Origin: CAZPXH01 sp964591085
GTDB lineage: Bacteria > Spirochaetota > Spirochaetia > DSM-27196 > CAZPXH01
Assembly (NCBI GenBank): GCA_964591085.1
Contig: CAZPXH010000001.1
Location: 248,001-312,000, forward strand
Length of the DNA: 64,000 bases
Direction of reading: 5' to 3'
In this document: piece by piece, positions 17,412 through 26,117 of the stretch
Layout: each line of letters opens with the position of its first letter
How positions within the stretch are numbered: the first letter of the stretch is position 1
The notes under the pieces: generated by a model
Database searches by the model: none
What the model was told of the DNA's origin: nothing
Seen by the model: only the letters and a program-made list of their open reading frames with translations
Made by a program: the position numbers and the translations under genes

Positions 17412-17890
17412 GCACCTTTCGCAACAGAATCCTCATCGCCGCTGCCATCGTGTTTGGCTTGAGTCTGGTAGGCTCAGTCGTTATCTACGCCGGAAGAAGC
17501 GCGCGCTTTGTAGAGGTTGTTGCCTGGTTCCCCGGCATCTTTGACGAAAATCTCGCACCCGAACGAAGGGTGGTGCCGCGCCGACGCAATGCGGAGGAAC
17601 AGGCGGAGGTTCTGATACAGGAACTCCTGCTTGGTCCAGTGAGCTTTGACCGGGGCCAGCTGGTCCCGGAAGGCTCCCGTGTAAATGCGGTGTTGGTCCG
17701 CAACGGGGCGCTCTACGTTTCCCTCTCGGAGGTGGTAGTTGCCCTTGCTGACAGCGGGGACCTTCCGCTTGAGCAGGTCATCGAAGCCATTGAACGTACT
17801 ATCCGCTCAAACCTCACCGGAATTGACACCGTGGAAATCACTGTCGGTGGAAACAACCCTTTCTTTCCGCCGTCACCCGTGCGAAGGTAG
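17408..17890 (+). CDS. GerMN-domain membrane-anchored protein
   Basis: ATG overlaps the amidase stop (ATGA). One N-terminal membrane helix (ILIAAAIVFGLSLVGSVVIY) anchors a periplasmic GerMN domain (about 50-150) with EQAEVLIQELLLGP, LVPEGSRVNAV, GALYVSLSE and EAIERTIRSNLTGIDTVEITV. GerMN domains are named after spore germination proteins but are widespread in non-sporulating bacteria, often beside cell-wall hydrolases as here. Coupling to the amidase suggests a joint role at the cell wall. Confidence 0.85.
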   Translation: MSTFRNRILIAAAIVFGLSLVGSVVIYAGRSARFVEVVAWFPGIFDENLAPERRVVPRRRNAEEQAEVLIQELLLGPVSFDRGQLVPEGSRVNAVLVRNGALYVSLSEVVVALADSGDLPLEQVIEAIERTIRSNLTGIDTVEITVGGNNPFFPPSPVRR

Positions 17891-17905
17891 AATGAGAATG
17901 GGGCG

Positions 17906-17935
17906 TTGACTAAGGCCGCCGCTCCAGCGAATACT
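17906..17935 (+). promoter_or_regulatory. Candidate sigma-70-type promoter of flaA
   Basis: TTGACT (17906-17911) and AATACT (17930-17935) are 18 bp apart in the 97 bp gap before flaA. Predicted start would leave a leader of about 45 nt containing a strong ribosome site. No sigma-28-like TAAA/GCCGATAA pair is seen. Confidence 0.4.
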
Positions 17936-17987
17936 TACGCGAACGAACAATTCTGGCCATTTTGCTGTGCAGGCAAAGGAGATTCGG

Positions 17988-18998
17988 ATGAAGAAGCTTG
18001 TCATGGTGGCACTTGTGGTTCTGCTTGCTGCAGGAGCTGCAGTTGCGCAGACACAGAGTGTGCTGATCGACTTCACAGAGCTGGTTGCCGACTGGCCGGC
18101 AGATGACCCGACCCAGCATGAGGCGACCATTTTTGACTTCAGTGGCAGCCGCGCTGCTCAGGGCCTTCCTGACGATCTGCAGGCACAGCTGAAGAGCTCG
18201 CTGGCGATTGAGAACTGGGACGTTGAGCTGTCCTCGTCCTCTCGCTTTGTGGATCTGGTCGCCAACAGCCTCGTGCGCCCGGCTACGGTGAGCGACAATG
18301 CAACCCGCTATCCTGGCGATACGGTGCTTGGGGTTCGGGCATCCTTCCCCACGGAGCCCTTCAACAGCTACGCGATCATTCGGCCTCCCTTTGAGATCCC
18401 TGCCTACGCGGATCCCGTCGAGGTTGATGCGGATGGCACAGTTACCGTCGCCCAGGAAAATGTTGGGACCGGCACCCAGTTTGACGGCTTTGGTGTTGTC
18501 AAGAACGTCGGAATTCTCCGCAGCGTTATTGTCAACGCCTTTGCCAACAACTACCCGCACGGTCTGAGCGTTCTGATGGAGAACGAGCGGAACGAAGTGC
18601 AGGAGATCTTCCTCGGCTATCTGGACTTTGACGGATGGCGGACCCTGCAGTGGGACAATCCGAACTACATTCAGAACGTGCGCAACCGCGAGCTGCGCCG
18701 CAGCCCGCTTTACCCCAACCTGGCACCGTTCCAGAAGCTGGTAGGTTTTGTGATCTACCGGGATGGGGCTCAGATCGGTGGCGACTTCATCAGCTATATC
18801 GCGGATGTAACTCTGGTGTACGACCGGGCTGTTCTAACCCTTGACCGAGATATCAATGACGAGCAGGTGTGGGGAATTCTGCAGGAGCGCGAACAGGCAC
18901 GCCGGGAAGCCGAGCTGAGCCGCCTTGGCGAAATCCAGGTCCTTCGCTTCCTTGAAGAGCAGCGCCAGGTTCCTGCTGACGAACAGAACCAGGAGTAA
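17988..18998 (+). CDS. flaA: Flagellar filament outer layer (sheath) protein FlaA
   Basis: ATG at 17988 has AAAGGAG 6 nt upstream; it begins a signal peptide (MKKLVMVALVVLLAAGAAVA, cleavage near AQTQ). The 336-residue protein matches spirochaete FlaA: opening VLIDFTEL, GVRASFPTEPFNSYAIIRPPFEIP, GFGVVKNVGILRSV, LDFDGWRTLQWDNPNY, and FQKLVGFVIYRDG...FISYIADV. FlaA is exported to the periplasm and coats the FlaB core of the periplasmic flagella. The last 45 residues are a charged, helix-prone tail rich in Glu, Arg and Gln. It is transcribed alone, with its own promoter and a strong terminator, directly downstream of the sugar-modification/cell-wall block. Confidence 0.95.
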   Translation: MKKLVMVALVVLLAAGAAVAQTQSVLIDFTELVADWPADDPTQHEATIFDFSGSRAAQGLPDDLQAQLKSSLAIENWDVELSSSSRFVDLVANSLVRPATVSDNATRYPGDTVLGVRASFPTEPFNSYAIIRPPFEIPAYADPVEVDADGTVTVAQENVGTGTQFDGFGVVKNVGILRSVIVNAFANNYPHGLSVLMENERNEVQEIFLGYLDFDGWRTLQWDNPNYIQNVRNRELRRSPLYPNLAPFQKLVGFVIYRDGAQIGGDFISYIADVTLVYDRAVLTLDRDINDEQVWGILQEREQARREAELSRLGEIQVLRFLEEQRQVPADEQNQE

Positions 18999-19046
18999 GG
19001 TACAACTGCTGCTGGTCATCTGATCGGCGCTCGCTTTCTATTCAGG

Positions 19047-19076
19047 GCTTCACCCCACGGGGTGAAGCTCTTTTTT
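19047..19076 (+). terminator. Rho-independent terminator of flaA
   Basis: A 9 bp GC-rich stem (GCTTCACCC / GGGTGAAGC) around a CACG loop is followed by TCTTTTTT. It lies 48 bp after the flaA stop. Confidence 0.92.
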
Positions 19077-19156
19077 GTGTGTCGCACATTTGCACCGGGT
19101 GCACGGGCAGTCAGTTAGATGGGGACGGGGGACCGAACCGGGACTGACGGGACTGA

Positions 19157-20026
19157 TCAGTTGCCCGCGCTGAAGCGGATTCCGGTCTGCAGGCGGAAGA
19201 GATAGCTCTCCGCAATGGTCAGACCGGCCAGCTGTTCACCCCCAAAGCTGTACAAGCTGGAATCCAGATCCAGAATGTAGGTGAATCCCGGGATGAGCGA
19301 AAGGTTCAGCCGGATTCCCACCATCAGCGAGTTGAGGCGGTGGGTTATTCGGGGGCTTCCGGGATACGTGTTGGTCAGGTCCTGATAGCCAAGGGTCATC
19401 ACGATGGTGTAGGGCGTGTTTTTCTGAAACAGATCGACCTGCAGCCCGTAGCGGGTTCTCGCGCGGGAGACCTCTCCGGAATCCGACTGTTCGGTGTAGC
19501 GCTCGCCGGTGAGGAAGAGGGATGGGAGTGCGTTTGGCGTGTAAAAGCCTAGCCGGGCTTCAGACGCCTCCTGGATGTAGTCGCCGGTATCAACCAAGCG
19601 GCCGCCAATGCTGTTTGCACTCGCAAAGCTCACGTACGCGAATCCTCCGAGGTCAAGGCGAACCGAGCTCTGGATGCCTGTTTGGATCAGTGCCGCACGG
19701 CTATTGAACATTCCAAAGAAGGGACCAACGCCAATCGTGAAGAAGTCCGCGCGATAGATCAGTTCGGTGGTTGCAATGTTCTGAAGGATTGGGTCCCGGA
19801 CAAAACTGAGCTGGAGCCCCAGCTGATCGTTGACTGCCTGGCTGGCCGAGATTCTACCCGCGTAGAAGAAGCCATTGACCGGAAAGTCCGTTGCCCCCGC
19901 TGCCCGATCCCTGGCGAAGAGCAGATTCCCACCGGAACCGAGAACCGTGAAGTCAACTGCCGAAGCGCTCCCGGCAGCGAGCAGCAGGATTAGCAGAAGA
20001 GCCGTGTTCCGTTTGTGCTTGTGCAT
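19157..20026 (-). CDS. Predicted outer-membrane beta-barrel protein
   Basis: A signal peptide (MHKHKRNTALLLILLLAAGSASA) is followed by about 265 residues of alternating amphipathic strands with aromatic girdles, such as LGLQLSFV, FTIGVGPFFGMF, YGLQVDLFQ, IVMTLGYQDL and LMVGIRLNLS. The C-terminus IRFSAGN does not end in the classic terminal Phe. No named family is recognised. It is the second gene of a minus-strand pair, one base after the upstream barrel gene, so the two are probably co-translated and may be distant paralogues or subunits. Confidence 0.65.
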   Translation of the reverse strand: MHKHKRNTALLLILLLAAGSASAVDFTVLGSGGNLLFARDRAAGATDFPVNGFFYAGRISASQAVNDQLGLQLSFVRDPILQNIATTELIYRADFFTIGVGPFFGMFNSRAALIQTGIQSSVRLDLGGFAYVSFASANSIGGRLVDTGDYIQEASEARLGFYTPNALPSLFLTGERYTEQSDSGEVSRARTRYGLQVDLFQKNTPYTIVMTLGYQDLTNTYPGSPRITHRLNSLMVGIRLNLSLIPGFTYILDLDSSLYSFGGEQLAGLTIAESYLFRLQTGIRFSAGN

Positions 20027-20027
20027 C

Positions 20028-21131
20028 CTAGAACTCCGTGGTCAGGCCTACAAAGGCCTGAATGATTTCGCTGGGCTCAAAGGGCCACACCGTCGCGTTC
20101 ACTCGCAGGTCCCATACAACGCCGGAGCCTGCAAGCTGGAAGAACGGTGAAGCTACCAACGAGAACTGACCGGCAGGGTCGTTCGGCCGGATCCCCAGTC
20201 GTGCGTCAAGTCCTCCGCGGAGAGGGGAGACCTCTGGACGACCGAGTTGCAGCCTTGCATTGATGTCCAGATTACCCTCTTCACCGGTGGGTTGCTGGAA
20301 GTATATTTCTGGTCGCCAGAAGATTGTCACGATCGTTGCAAAGGGACCAACAAAGAGTCTCGGCTCAAACAGTACAAAGAACTCGTTGAGCAACAAGGCG
20401 TCTGTGCCCGGCGTCCATTGCGTCAATGCAATCTGGGTCAGGAAACCGCCGATCTGGTCTGTGTCGTAGTAAAGGAGGATGCCGGCCCGGTAGGATCCAA
20501 AGTTGCCACGAGGGAAGCTTGCACCAGCAAAGGCGTCCAACTTCAGAAGCGGCCGATTCAGCCTGAAACGCAGGTCGGCCGAGAACCGCCCTGTACCGAG
20601 CTGCGCATCCTGGTAGAGGAATCCACTGAGGTCGGCAGAATCCCAGGCATCACCGCTTTCCAGGCTGACACCGGTTCCATCTACCCGGCTGAAGCCGCGG
20701 TAGTTCACTCCATCGCCAAAGACCAGTACTCCCGAATACCCGGACGCAAAGCGGTCGGAACCAAAGCGTTCCGGGAAATCCGTTCCGGATCCAAAGATTG
20801 GGCCCTCTCCGGTGAAATAGCCAAGTACCATCGGCGTGCCCAGGAAATCGCGTACGCTCACAGCCGCGGACTCAAACGAAAGCGTTTGGTCCAGGCGTTC
20901 TTCCACGGTACCGGGCTCTTGGAGTTCTGCGCTGTTCAGGCTCAGCCCGATTGAACCGCCGAACTTTGCTCCACCTTCAATCCGAAGGCCGAGATCCAGT
21001 TGAGAGGACAGGCCAACGGTCCCGCCTGTCAGTTCACCCTGGGTAATCAACTGCAGTTGCGCCAGTACGCTCGCCGCACTGGCCGGTAATGCCGCACAGA
21101 GCAGGAGTGCGATCAACGTAGCTTTTCGCAC
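20028..21131 (-). CDS. Predicted outer-membrane beta-barrel protein (porin-like)
   Basis: GTG at 21131 has AAGGGGG 6 nt upstream. The signal peptide (RKATLIALLLCAALPASA) precedes about 345 residues of alternating strands: LDLGLRIEGGAKFGGSIGLSL, FSADLRFRL, YRAGILLYYDT, LDINARLQLG, WDLRVNATVWPF. The chain ends FVGLTTEF, with the C-terminal Phe favoured by the BAM insertion machinery. It leads the minus-strand pair and diverges from cheA over about 98 bp. Porin or structural role is inferred from composition only. Confidence 0.68.
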   Translation of the reverse strand: MRKATLIALLLCAALPASAASVLAQLQLITQGELTGGTVGLSSQLDLGLRIEGGAKFGGSIGLSLNSAELQEPGTVEERLDQTLSFESAAVSVRDFLGTPMVLGYFTGEGPIFGSGTDFPERFGSDRFASGYSGVLVFGDGVNYRGFSRVDGTGVSLESGDAWDSADLSGFLYQDAQLGTGRFSADLRFRLNRPLLKLDAFAGASFPRGNFGSYRAGILLYYDTDQIGGFLTQIALTQWTPGTDALLLNEFFVLFEPRLFVGPFATIVTIFWRPEIYFQQPTGEEGNLDINARLQLGRPEVSPLRGGLDARLGIRPNDPAGQFSLVASPFFQLAGSGVVWDLRVNATVWPFEPSEIIQAFVGLTTEF

Positions 21132-21193
21132 CTTAGGCCCCCTTATGGTTCAGTGTAACCCTTTTATCACTATCGCCGCCGAATCTCCTCGCC

Positions 21194-21221
21194 TTGACTT
21201 AGCCCACCCCCCGAATAAGAT
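21194..21221 (+). promoter_or_regulatory. Candidate promoter of the chemotaxis operon
   Basis: TTGACT (21194-21199), 16 bp spacer, TAAGAT (21216-21221). The -10 ends 8 nt before the cheA ATG, so a transcript would start at or within a few bases of the start codon. Confidence 0.35.
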
Positions 21222-21229
21222 TGAAGGGG

Positions 21230-23701
21230 ATGAGCGACTACCTGGATCCGCAGAACGAGGAGTTGCTGCGCGACTTCTTCGTTGAGGCACGGGAAATGGT
21301 GCAGAAGCTTGAGGAGAACGCGGTTGTCCTTGAGTCCGATCCCACCGACTCCGACGCCATTGACGAAATCTTTCGGGCCGCGCACACCCTCAAAGGGGCC
21401 GCGGGTACCGTCCAGATGGATGAACTGGCGGGCTTCACGCACCGGGTTGAGGATTCGCTTGACGCCATCCGGAACCGGGAGGTCACCGCGGATTCCATTG
21501 TTGTAGACACCATTCTCGCCGCAATTGACGTGATCAAGGAAATGCTTGACGCCAGAGAGGACGGTGAGGTTTACACCAAGGATACCAGTGTGGTGGAAGC
21601 AGACATCGCCCGAGTTCTCCAGGGCGGCGGCACCAGGGAATCGGATGCTGTTCGAGGGACAAAGGGCGGCCACAACGCCGCTTCCCCCAGTAGAACCCTG
21701 ACGCCATCACCGGTAGGCGCAAGTAAGGGCACTGGCAGGAACATGACTGGCGAGTCTGCGCTGTCAGAGTTTGACCTCGCGGAACTTGCAAGTGCGTTGG
21801 AGCCGGGCCTGACAGCCTGGGATGTGCGCGTAACCTTTGACGAGTCCAACACCATGAACACCGTGGGTGGAATTCAGGTCTATGCCGCACTCAAGGCGCT
21901 GGGAACCCTGCTCACCACGCGCCCCGAGCTTGATGCGCTGTACGAGGACGTTTTCTACACGGAAGTCTCCTACGTGCTGGCCGCCGAGGCATCTGAATCC
22001 GAGATTCGTGACGCTGTCACCATTGCTGACGTTACTACCGGGGCAACTGTTCAGAAGCTGAATGTCCAGGCGCCCCCGGATTCGGAAGACCTCGAGGCGT
22101 CCGGGAACGTCCCGGCCATACGGGAATCCGCACGAGGCCGGGGTGTCCCGCCCAAGAAGCAAGCGGCTGCAGCGGAGCCCTCCGAGACTGATCCGAGTCC
22201 TGCTGTATCCACCGTGGACGAGGACTCCGCGGTTCCTGCGGAGGTCAACCAGCCCGCGGCTGTTGCGGCGGCGCGCAAACACGTACAGGCTGGCTCCATC
22301 CTGCGTGTTGACAGCCGGCGCATTGACGACCTGCTGAACCTCGTAAGCGAAACGGTAATCAACAAAGCCACCTTCAATCAGGTTAGCACCGAGTTCAGCG
22401 GGCTTCTCACACAGCTCCAGGGACTCACCACTGAGTTCCGGCAGCGCTTCCGGGAACTCCTTGAGTCCGCGATAGCGGCAGCGGGCGACGCAAGCACCCA
22501 CAACGGCTCGGTTGCAGGAGAAGACTCTGTGGCGGATACCTTGCGCCGGGAGCTGGTGGAGCGTTTCGGCGATCTGGGCGGCCACTTTGACGGCTTTGAA
22601 AGCAGCCTGAAAGCCGTTGTCGCCCGGTTCCGCGGAAATGCCCAGAATCTCGGGCGTATCACCAGTGAGCTGCAGGAAGGCGTGATGCGCATCCGAATGG
22701 TGCCTGTCAGCCAGATCTTTTCCCGCTTCCCGCGCCTGGTCCGGGATCTGAGCCGGAGCGTGGACAAGCGAATTGAGTTGACTATTCGCGGCGAGGACAC
22801 CGAGCTGGATAAGTCAGTTATTGAAGACCTTCTGGATCCTCTCATTCACCTGGTGCGGAATTCGATTGATCATGGCATTGAGTCGGCAGATGACCGCAAG
22901 CGCGCCGGCAAGCCGGAGGCTGGGCAGATCACCCTGGCAGCCTCCAACGAGGGCAACATGATCCACATCCTCGTCAGTGATGACGGCAAGGGAATTGATG
23001 TTGACCGCGTGCGCCAAAAGGCCGTGGAGCGCGGAGTACTGCATGCCAGCAAGCAGATCAGCGATGTTGAAGCCTTCAACCTCATCTTTGACCCTGGCTT
23101 TTCCACAGCAAAGCAGATCACGGCAATATCGGGCCGCGGCGTTGGTTTGGACGTGGTCCGCAAGCATCTTGAAAAGCTCAATGGAAGCGTGAGTGTGTGG
23201 AGCGAGGCGGGGAAGGGTACACGCTTCACCATCAAGATTCCGCTGACCCTTGCCATTATCCAGGGCCTGCTTGTGCGTGTTGGTGACGAAACCTACGCAA
23301 TCCCCATCACCAGTGTGGTGGACTCCCACCGGATCAAGCCGGAGGAAATCAGGTTAATTGACAACTATGAGGTCTTCAATGTTCGGGATGACGTAGTCTC
23401 GCTGATTCGACTGAATCGCCTGTTTGGCATCCATACCAACGAGGACACCGAGTACCACTATGTGGTGGTTGTTGGAGCGGGCGACAAGAAGATGGGTCTG
23501 ATCGTCGATTCCCTGATCGGGGAAGAGGATGTGGTGATCAAGCCCCTGAGAGACCACTACACCAATGCACCCGGAATAGCTGGTGCGAACATCACCGGGG
23601 ATGGCTCTGTTGCCCTCATCATAGACGTTGGCCAGCTCCTTGACCTTGGGTTGAGAACGGAGCGAGAGGCCCGGACCCGACGGGAAACCGTCATCGCTTA
23701 G
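21230..23701 (+). CDS. cheA: Chemotaxis histidine kinase CheA
   Basis: ATG at 21230 begins MSDYLDPQNEELL, as in other spirochaetes; the GAAGGGG directly abutting it is too close to serve as a normal ribosome site, and an in-frame TTG at 21221 is the alternative. Domains: Hpt P1 with phospho-His52 in RAAHTLKGAAG; a P2-like alpha/beta region at about 185-290; a long Pro/Ala/Glu linker; P3 dimerisation (about 365-475); P4 kinase with HLVRNSIDHGIE, SDDGKGID and GRGVGLDVV; and P5, CheW-like, with VGDETYAIPI. CheA autophosphorylates under receptor control and passes phosphate to CheY. First gene of the cheA, cheW-cheR, cheX, cheY operon. Confidence 0.97.
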   Translation: MSDYLDPQNEELLRDFFVEAREMVQKLEENAVVLESDPTDSDAIDEIFRAAHTLKGAAGTVQMDELAGFTHRVEDSLDAIRNREVTADSIVVDTILAAIDVIKEMLDAREDGEVYTKDTSVVEADIARVLQGGGTRESDAVRGTKGGHNAASPSRTLTPSPVGASKGTGRNMTGESALSEFDLAELASALEPGLTAWDVRVTFDESNTMNTVGGIQVYAALKALGTLLTTRPELDALYEDVFYTEVSYVLAAEASESEIRDAVTIADVTTGATVQKLNVQAPPDSEDLEASGNVPAIRESARGRGVPPKKQAAAAEPSETDPSPAVSTVDEDSAVPAEVNQPAAVAAARKHVQAGSILRVDSRRIDDLLNLVSETVINKATFNQVSTEFSGLLTQLQGLTTEFRQRFRELLESAIAAAGDASTHNGSVAGEDSVADTLRRELVERFGDLGGHFDGFESSLKAVVARFRGNAQNLGRITSELQEGVMRIRMVPVSQIFSRFPRLVRDLSRSVDKRIELTIRGEDTELDKSVIEDLLDPLIHLVRNSIDHGIESADDRKRAGKPEAGQITLAASNEGNMIHILVSDDGKGIDVDRVRQKAVERGVLHASKQISDVEAFNLIFDPGFSTAKQITAISGRGVGLDVVRKHLEKLNGSVSVWSEAGKGTRFTIKIPLTLAIIQGLLVRVGDETYAIPITSVVDSHRIKPEEIRLIDNYEVFNVRDDVVSLIRLNRLFGIHTNEDTEYHYVVVVGAGDKKMGLIVDSLIGEEDVVIKPLRDHYTNAPGIAGANITGDGSVALIIDVGQLLDLGLRTEREARTRRETVIA

Positions 23702-23710
23702 GAGCTCTAT

Positions 23711-25090
23711 ATGGCAACCATCGCGGCACGGCGCAGCCCGCAGGTCATCGGCAAGGGAGATCAGGAGCAGGAACTTGGCGCAATCGACTTCAAAATGGTG
23801 ACCTTTTCCCTCGCAGGGAAAGACTACGCGGTTGACATCATGAAGGTGAAGGAGATTGCAAAGTTCAGCGGCTTCACCTACGTGCCCAACAGTCCGGGGT
23901 TTGTCCGCGGGGTCTACAACCTGCGCGGAGATATCATCTCAGTGATTGATCTGCGGGGAATGTTCCAGCTCCCTATACCAGAAGGCAAGCCGGATGTTGA
24001 GGACGGTCTCATCCTCAGGTACGAGGGTGGTCTCATTGGCGTGGTTGTGGACCGGATTGATCGGGTTGTCGGCATTTCCCGCAGCCGGATCCAGCCGCCA
24101 CACCCGATCTTTGGAGACATCAACATCGGATACATTTCCGGGGTCGTGGAGCACGACAACACCCTTTACATCATTCTGGACGTGGAGAGAATCTTTGGTC
24201 GTGAGCAGGCGGGAGAGCAGACCCGTCAGGCCGGAACCCGTCCCATCCCCCAAACCCCCGCTGCAAACACAAACGCGGCGGACGCGGGCGTATCTGGCGC
24301 CCGGGAAGTCTCGGGACCAGTTGCTATCCAGTCACAATCCGATGACGCTGACCTCGATTACCGCTTCATCGTCGAGCAGCTTGCTACCCTCGTCGGGTTC
24401 CACGTCAGCGCCGCCAATCAAGCCTGGGTTCAACGCAGGCTGGCAGCCTGGAAGCAAGATCGGGTCAAAGCCGGGAAAGACGTGCAGCTGCGCAGTGAAG
24501 AAGATGCTGCTGCGTTTCTCCGTGGATTCGGCAGTTCGGCAAGCGGAACTCTGTGGGACGAGGAACTTGTCGGAGAACTGCAGGAGCTTCTGGCGCAGGC
24601 GAATCGGAGCCATTGCAAGATGTGGAACCCCGGATGTGGACAGGGGCATGAGACCTACAGCGCTACAGTTGCCGCAAGGAGGGCATTTCCCAGTGCCGTG
24701 ATCAGGACCGTGGCCTCCGACAACGACATTGTGCGAGTTTCCGAGGCGAAGACACTGACGTTCAGCGGAAACGTGATACCGGAGATTTACCGTCCCTTTA
24801 CCGTCAGCAAGGATGGAAGCTGGACGTTTGGTAGCAGCATCAGGGACCTAATCACGTTTGAGTACTCCGACATCGCGCATGTTGGCTCGGTACCGCAGGT
24901 AGACCTGATCGTTGCACGCGATATACTGAGTACGCTTGCGCTACCCACGCAGGAAGAGGTGCTCGACCGGTTTGCGGAGCTGCTGCCTTCGGGTGGTCTG
25001 CTGGTAATCGGCGATCACGAGTCCCTGGCCGGAAACCCGCTCTGGAAGAGTACGGGTGAGGGTCGGCTCAGCGCGTACTTCAAGGTTTAG
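23711..25090 (+). CDS. CheW-CheR-like fusion protein
   Basis: ATG at 23711, 9 bp after cheA, with AGGAG upstream. Residues 18-165 are a CheW SH3-like coupling domain (MVTFSLAGKDYAVDIMKVKEI, VRGVYNLRGDIISVIDLR, VVDRIDRVVGIS). A linker rich in Ala, Asn and Thr leads to a CheR-like domain (about 215-459). Its SAM-binding motif is NPGCGQGHETYS, and the usual catalytic RNVLIYF region reads VARDILSTL. CheW-CheR-like fusions are known in Treponema chemoreceptor arrays, where they are structural components. Whether this copy methylates receptors is doubtful given the altered C-terminal motif. Operon position and the intact CheW half make an array role secure. Confidence 0.9.
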   Translation: MATIAARRSPQVIGKGDQEQELGAIDFKMVTFSLAGKDYAVDIMKVKEIAKFSGFTYVPNSPGFVRGVYNLRGDIISVIDLRGMFQLPIPEGKPDVEDGLILRYEGGLIGVVVDRIDRVVGISRSRIQPPHPIFGDINIGYISGVVEHDNTLYIILDVERIFGREQAGEQTRQAGTRPIPQTPAANTNAADAGVSGAREVSGPVAIQSQSDDADLDYRFIVEQLATLVGFHVSAANQAWVQRRLAAWKQDRVKAGKDVQLRSEEDAAAFLRGFGSSASGTLWDEELVGELQELLAQANRSHCKMWNPGCGQGHETYSATVAARRAFPSAVIRTVASDNDIVRVSEAKTLTFSGNVIPEIYRPFTVSKDGSWTFGSSIRDLITFEYSDIAHVGSVPQVDLIVARDILSTLALPTQEEVLDRFAELLPSGGLLVIGDHESLAGNPLWKSTGEGRLSAYFKV

Positions 25091-25103
25091 GAGCAGCAGA
25101 GGC

Positions 25104-25580
25104 ATGCGAGTTGAGTACATCAATCCCTTCGTGGAAGCGGCATACGCCATTCTGACGGAGGTCCTGCAGGAAGAGGTCAAGCGAGGTGATCTCTACCTGA
25201 AAGTTTCCTCCCAGTCGGTGCTCGGCGTGGCAGCGATTGTGGGTCTGGCGGGAGACGTTGAAGGGCGAATCCTCTTTGACATGACTCAGGAAACAGCCCT
25301 GGCCGTGGCGTCCCGAATGCTTGAAAGCATGGAGGAGCAGCCAATCACCACCTTTAACGAGATGGGACGCGCCAGCATCACCGAGCTTGCCAACATGATC
25401 ACCGGTCGCGCGGTCAGCTCATTGCACGAACTCGGGTTCAAGTTTGACCTTACCCCACCAGCCATCGTCACCGGGAGCAACATGCAGATCTCCGACAACA
25501 ACGTGGAGGCTTTGATCGTGCCGATGGAAATGTCGATGGGTAAGATAGAGATCAACGTCGCTGTGCGCGAGAGGGGATAG
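25104..25580 (+). CDS. cheX: CheY-P phosphatase CheX
   Basis: ATG at 25104 with an AGAGG just upstream; 158 residues. The fold matches CheX/CheC: MRVEYINPFVEAAYAILTEVL at the start, GLAGDVEGRILFDM, and the phosphatase signature FNEMGRASITELANMITGRA, which contains the catalytic E-x2-N pair. CheX removes phosphate from CheY-P, replacing CheZ in spirochaetes. It lies between the CheW-CheR fusion and cheY, as in Treponema and Borrelia. Confidence 0.93.
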   Translation: MRVEYINPFVEAAYAILTEVLQEEVKRGDLYLKVSSQSVLGVAAIVGLAGDVEGRILFDMTQETALAVASRMLESMEEQPITTFNEMGRASITELANMITGRAVSSLHELGFKFDLTPPAIVTGSNMQISDNNVEALIVPMEMSMGKIEINVAVRERG

Positions 25581-25581
25581 G

Positions 25582-26019
25582 ATGAGGACCAAGCAGGATT
25601 TCCCGAACATCAACGAGCGGCAGGCCGAAGGACTTAACGAATCCGGCGAACCCTACCGCGTGCTGGTGGTCGATGACTCCATGTTTACCACCAAGCAGAT
25701 CAGCCAGATCCTGACCTCCGAGGGCTTTGAGGTTGTTGGCACCGCTGCAGATGGCCAGGAAGGTGTGGACAAGTACAAGGAGCTGTACCCCAACGTGGAC
25801 CTTGTAACCATGGACATCACCATGCCCAAGCTGGACGGCGTTGCTGCGCTTGAGCAGATCATCGAGTTTGACAAGAAGGCCCGTGTGGTGATGATCAGTG
25901 CTCTGGGCAAACAGGACCTGGTGAAGAAAAGCTTGTTGATCGGTGCCAAGAACTATATAGTCAAGCCGCTTGATCGCAAGAAGGTGCTGGAACGAATTGT
26001 GAACGCGCTAAAGAAGTGA
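25582..26019 (+). CDS. cheY: Chemotaxis response regulator CheY
   Basis: Starts two bases after the cheX stop, with GAGGGGATAGG upstream. A 25-residue N-terminal extension precedes a single receiver domain: acidic pair D31-D32 (LVVDDS), phospho-acceptor D78 (TMDITMP), Ser in MISALG and the conserved Lys in YIVKPLD. Phosphorylated CheY binds the flagellar switch to reverse rotation. No output domain is present. The N-terminal extension is longer than in E. coli CheY but typical of spirochaete CheY3-like proteins. Confidence 0.95.
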   Translation: MRTKQDFPNINERQAEGLNESGEPYRVLVVDDSMFTTKQISQILTSEGFEVVGTAADGQEGVDKYKELYPNVDLVTMDITMPKLDGVAALEQIIEFDKKARVVMISALGKQDLVKKSLLIGAKNYIVKPLDRKKVLERIVNALKK

Positions 26020-26043
26020 TTCCGGGAGGTATTTCTTCCGTCC

Positions 26044-26117
26044 GGGCGGTTAGCTCAGTTGGTTAGAGCACTAGCTCGACACGCTAGGGGTCACTGGTTC
26101 GAGTCCAGTACCGCCCA
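26044..26117 (+). tRNA. tRNA-Val (GAC anticodon)
   Basis: 74 nt cloverleaf: acceptor stem GGGCGGT / ACCGCCC, D arm with TAGCTCAGTTGGTTAGAGC, anticodon stem CTAGC / GCTAG around TCGACAC (anticodon GAC), and T arm ACTGG-TTCGAGT-CCAGT. Discriminator A is present and CCA is not encoded. It lies 24 bp downstream of cheY on the same strand. Confidence 0.95.
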
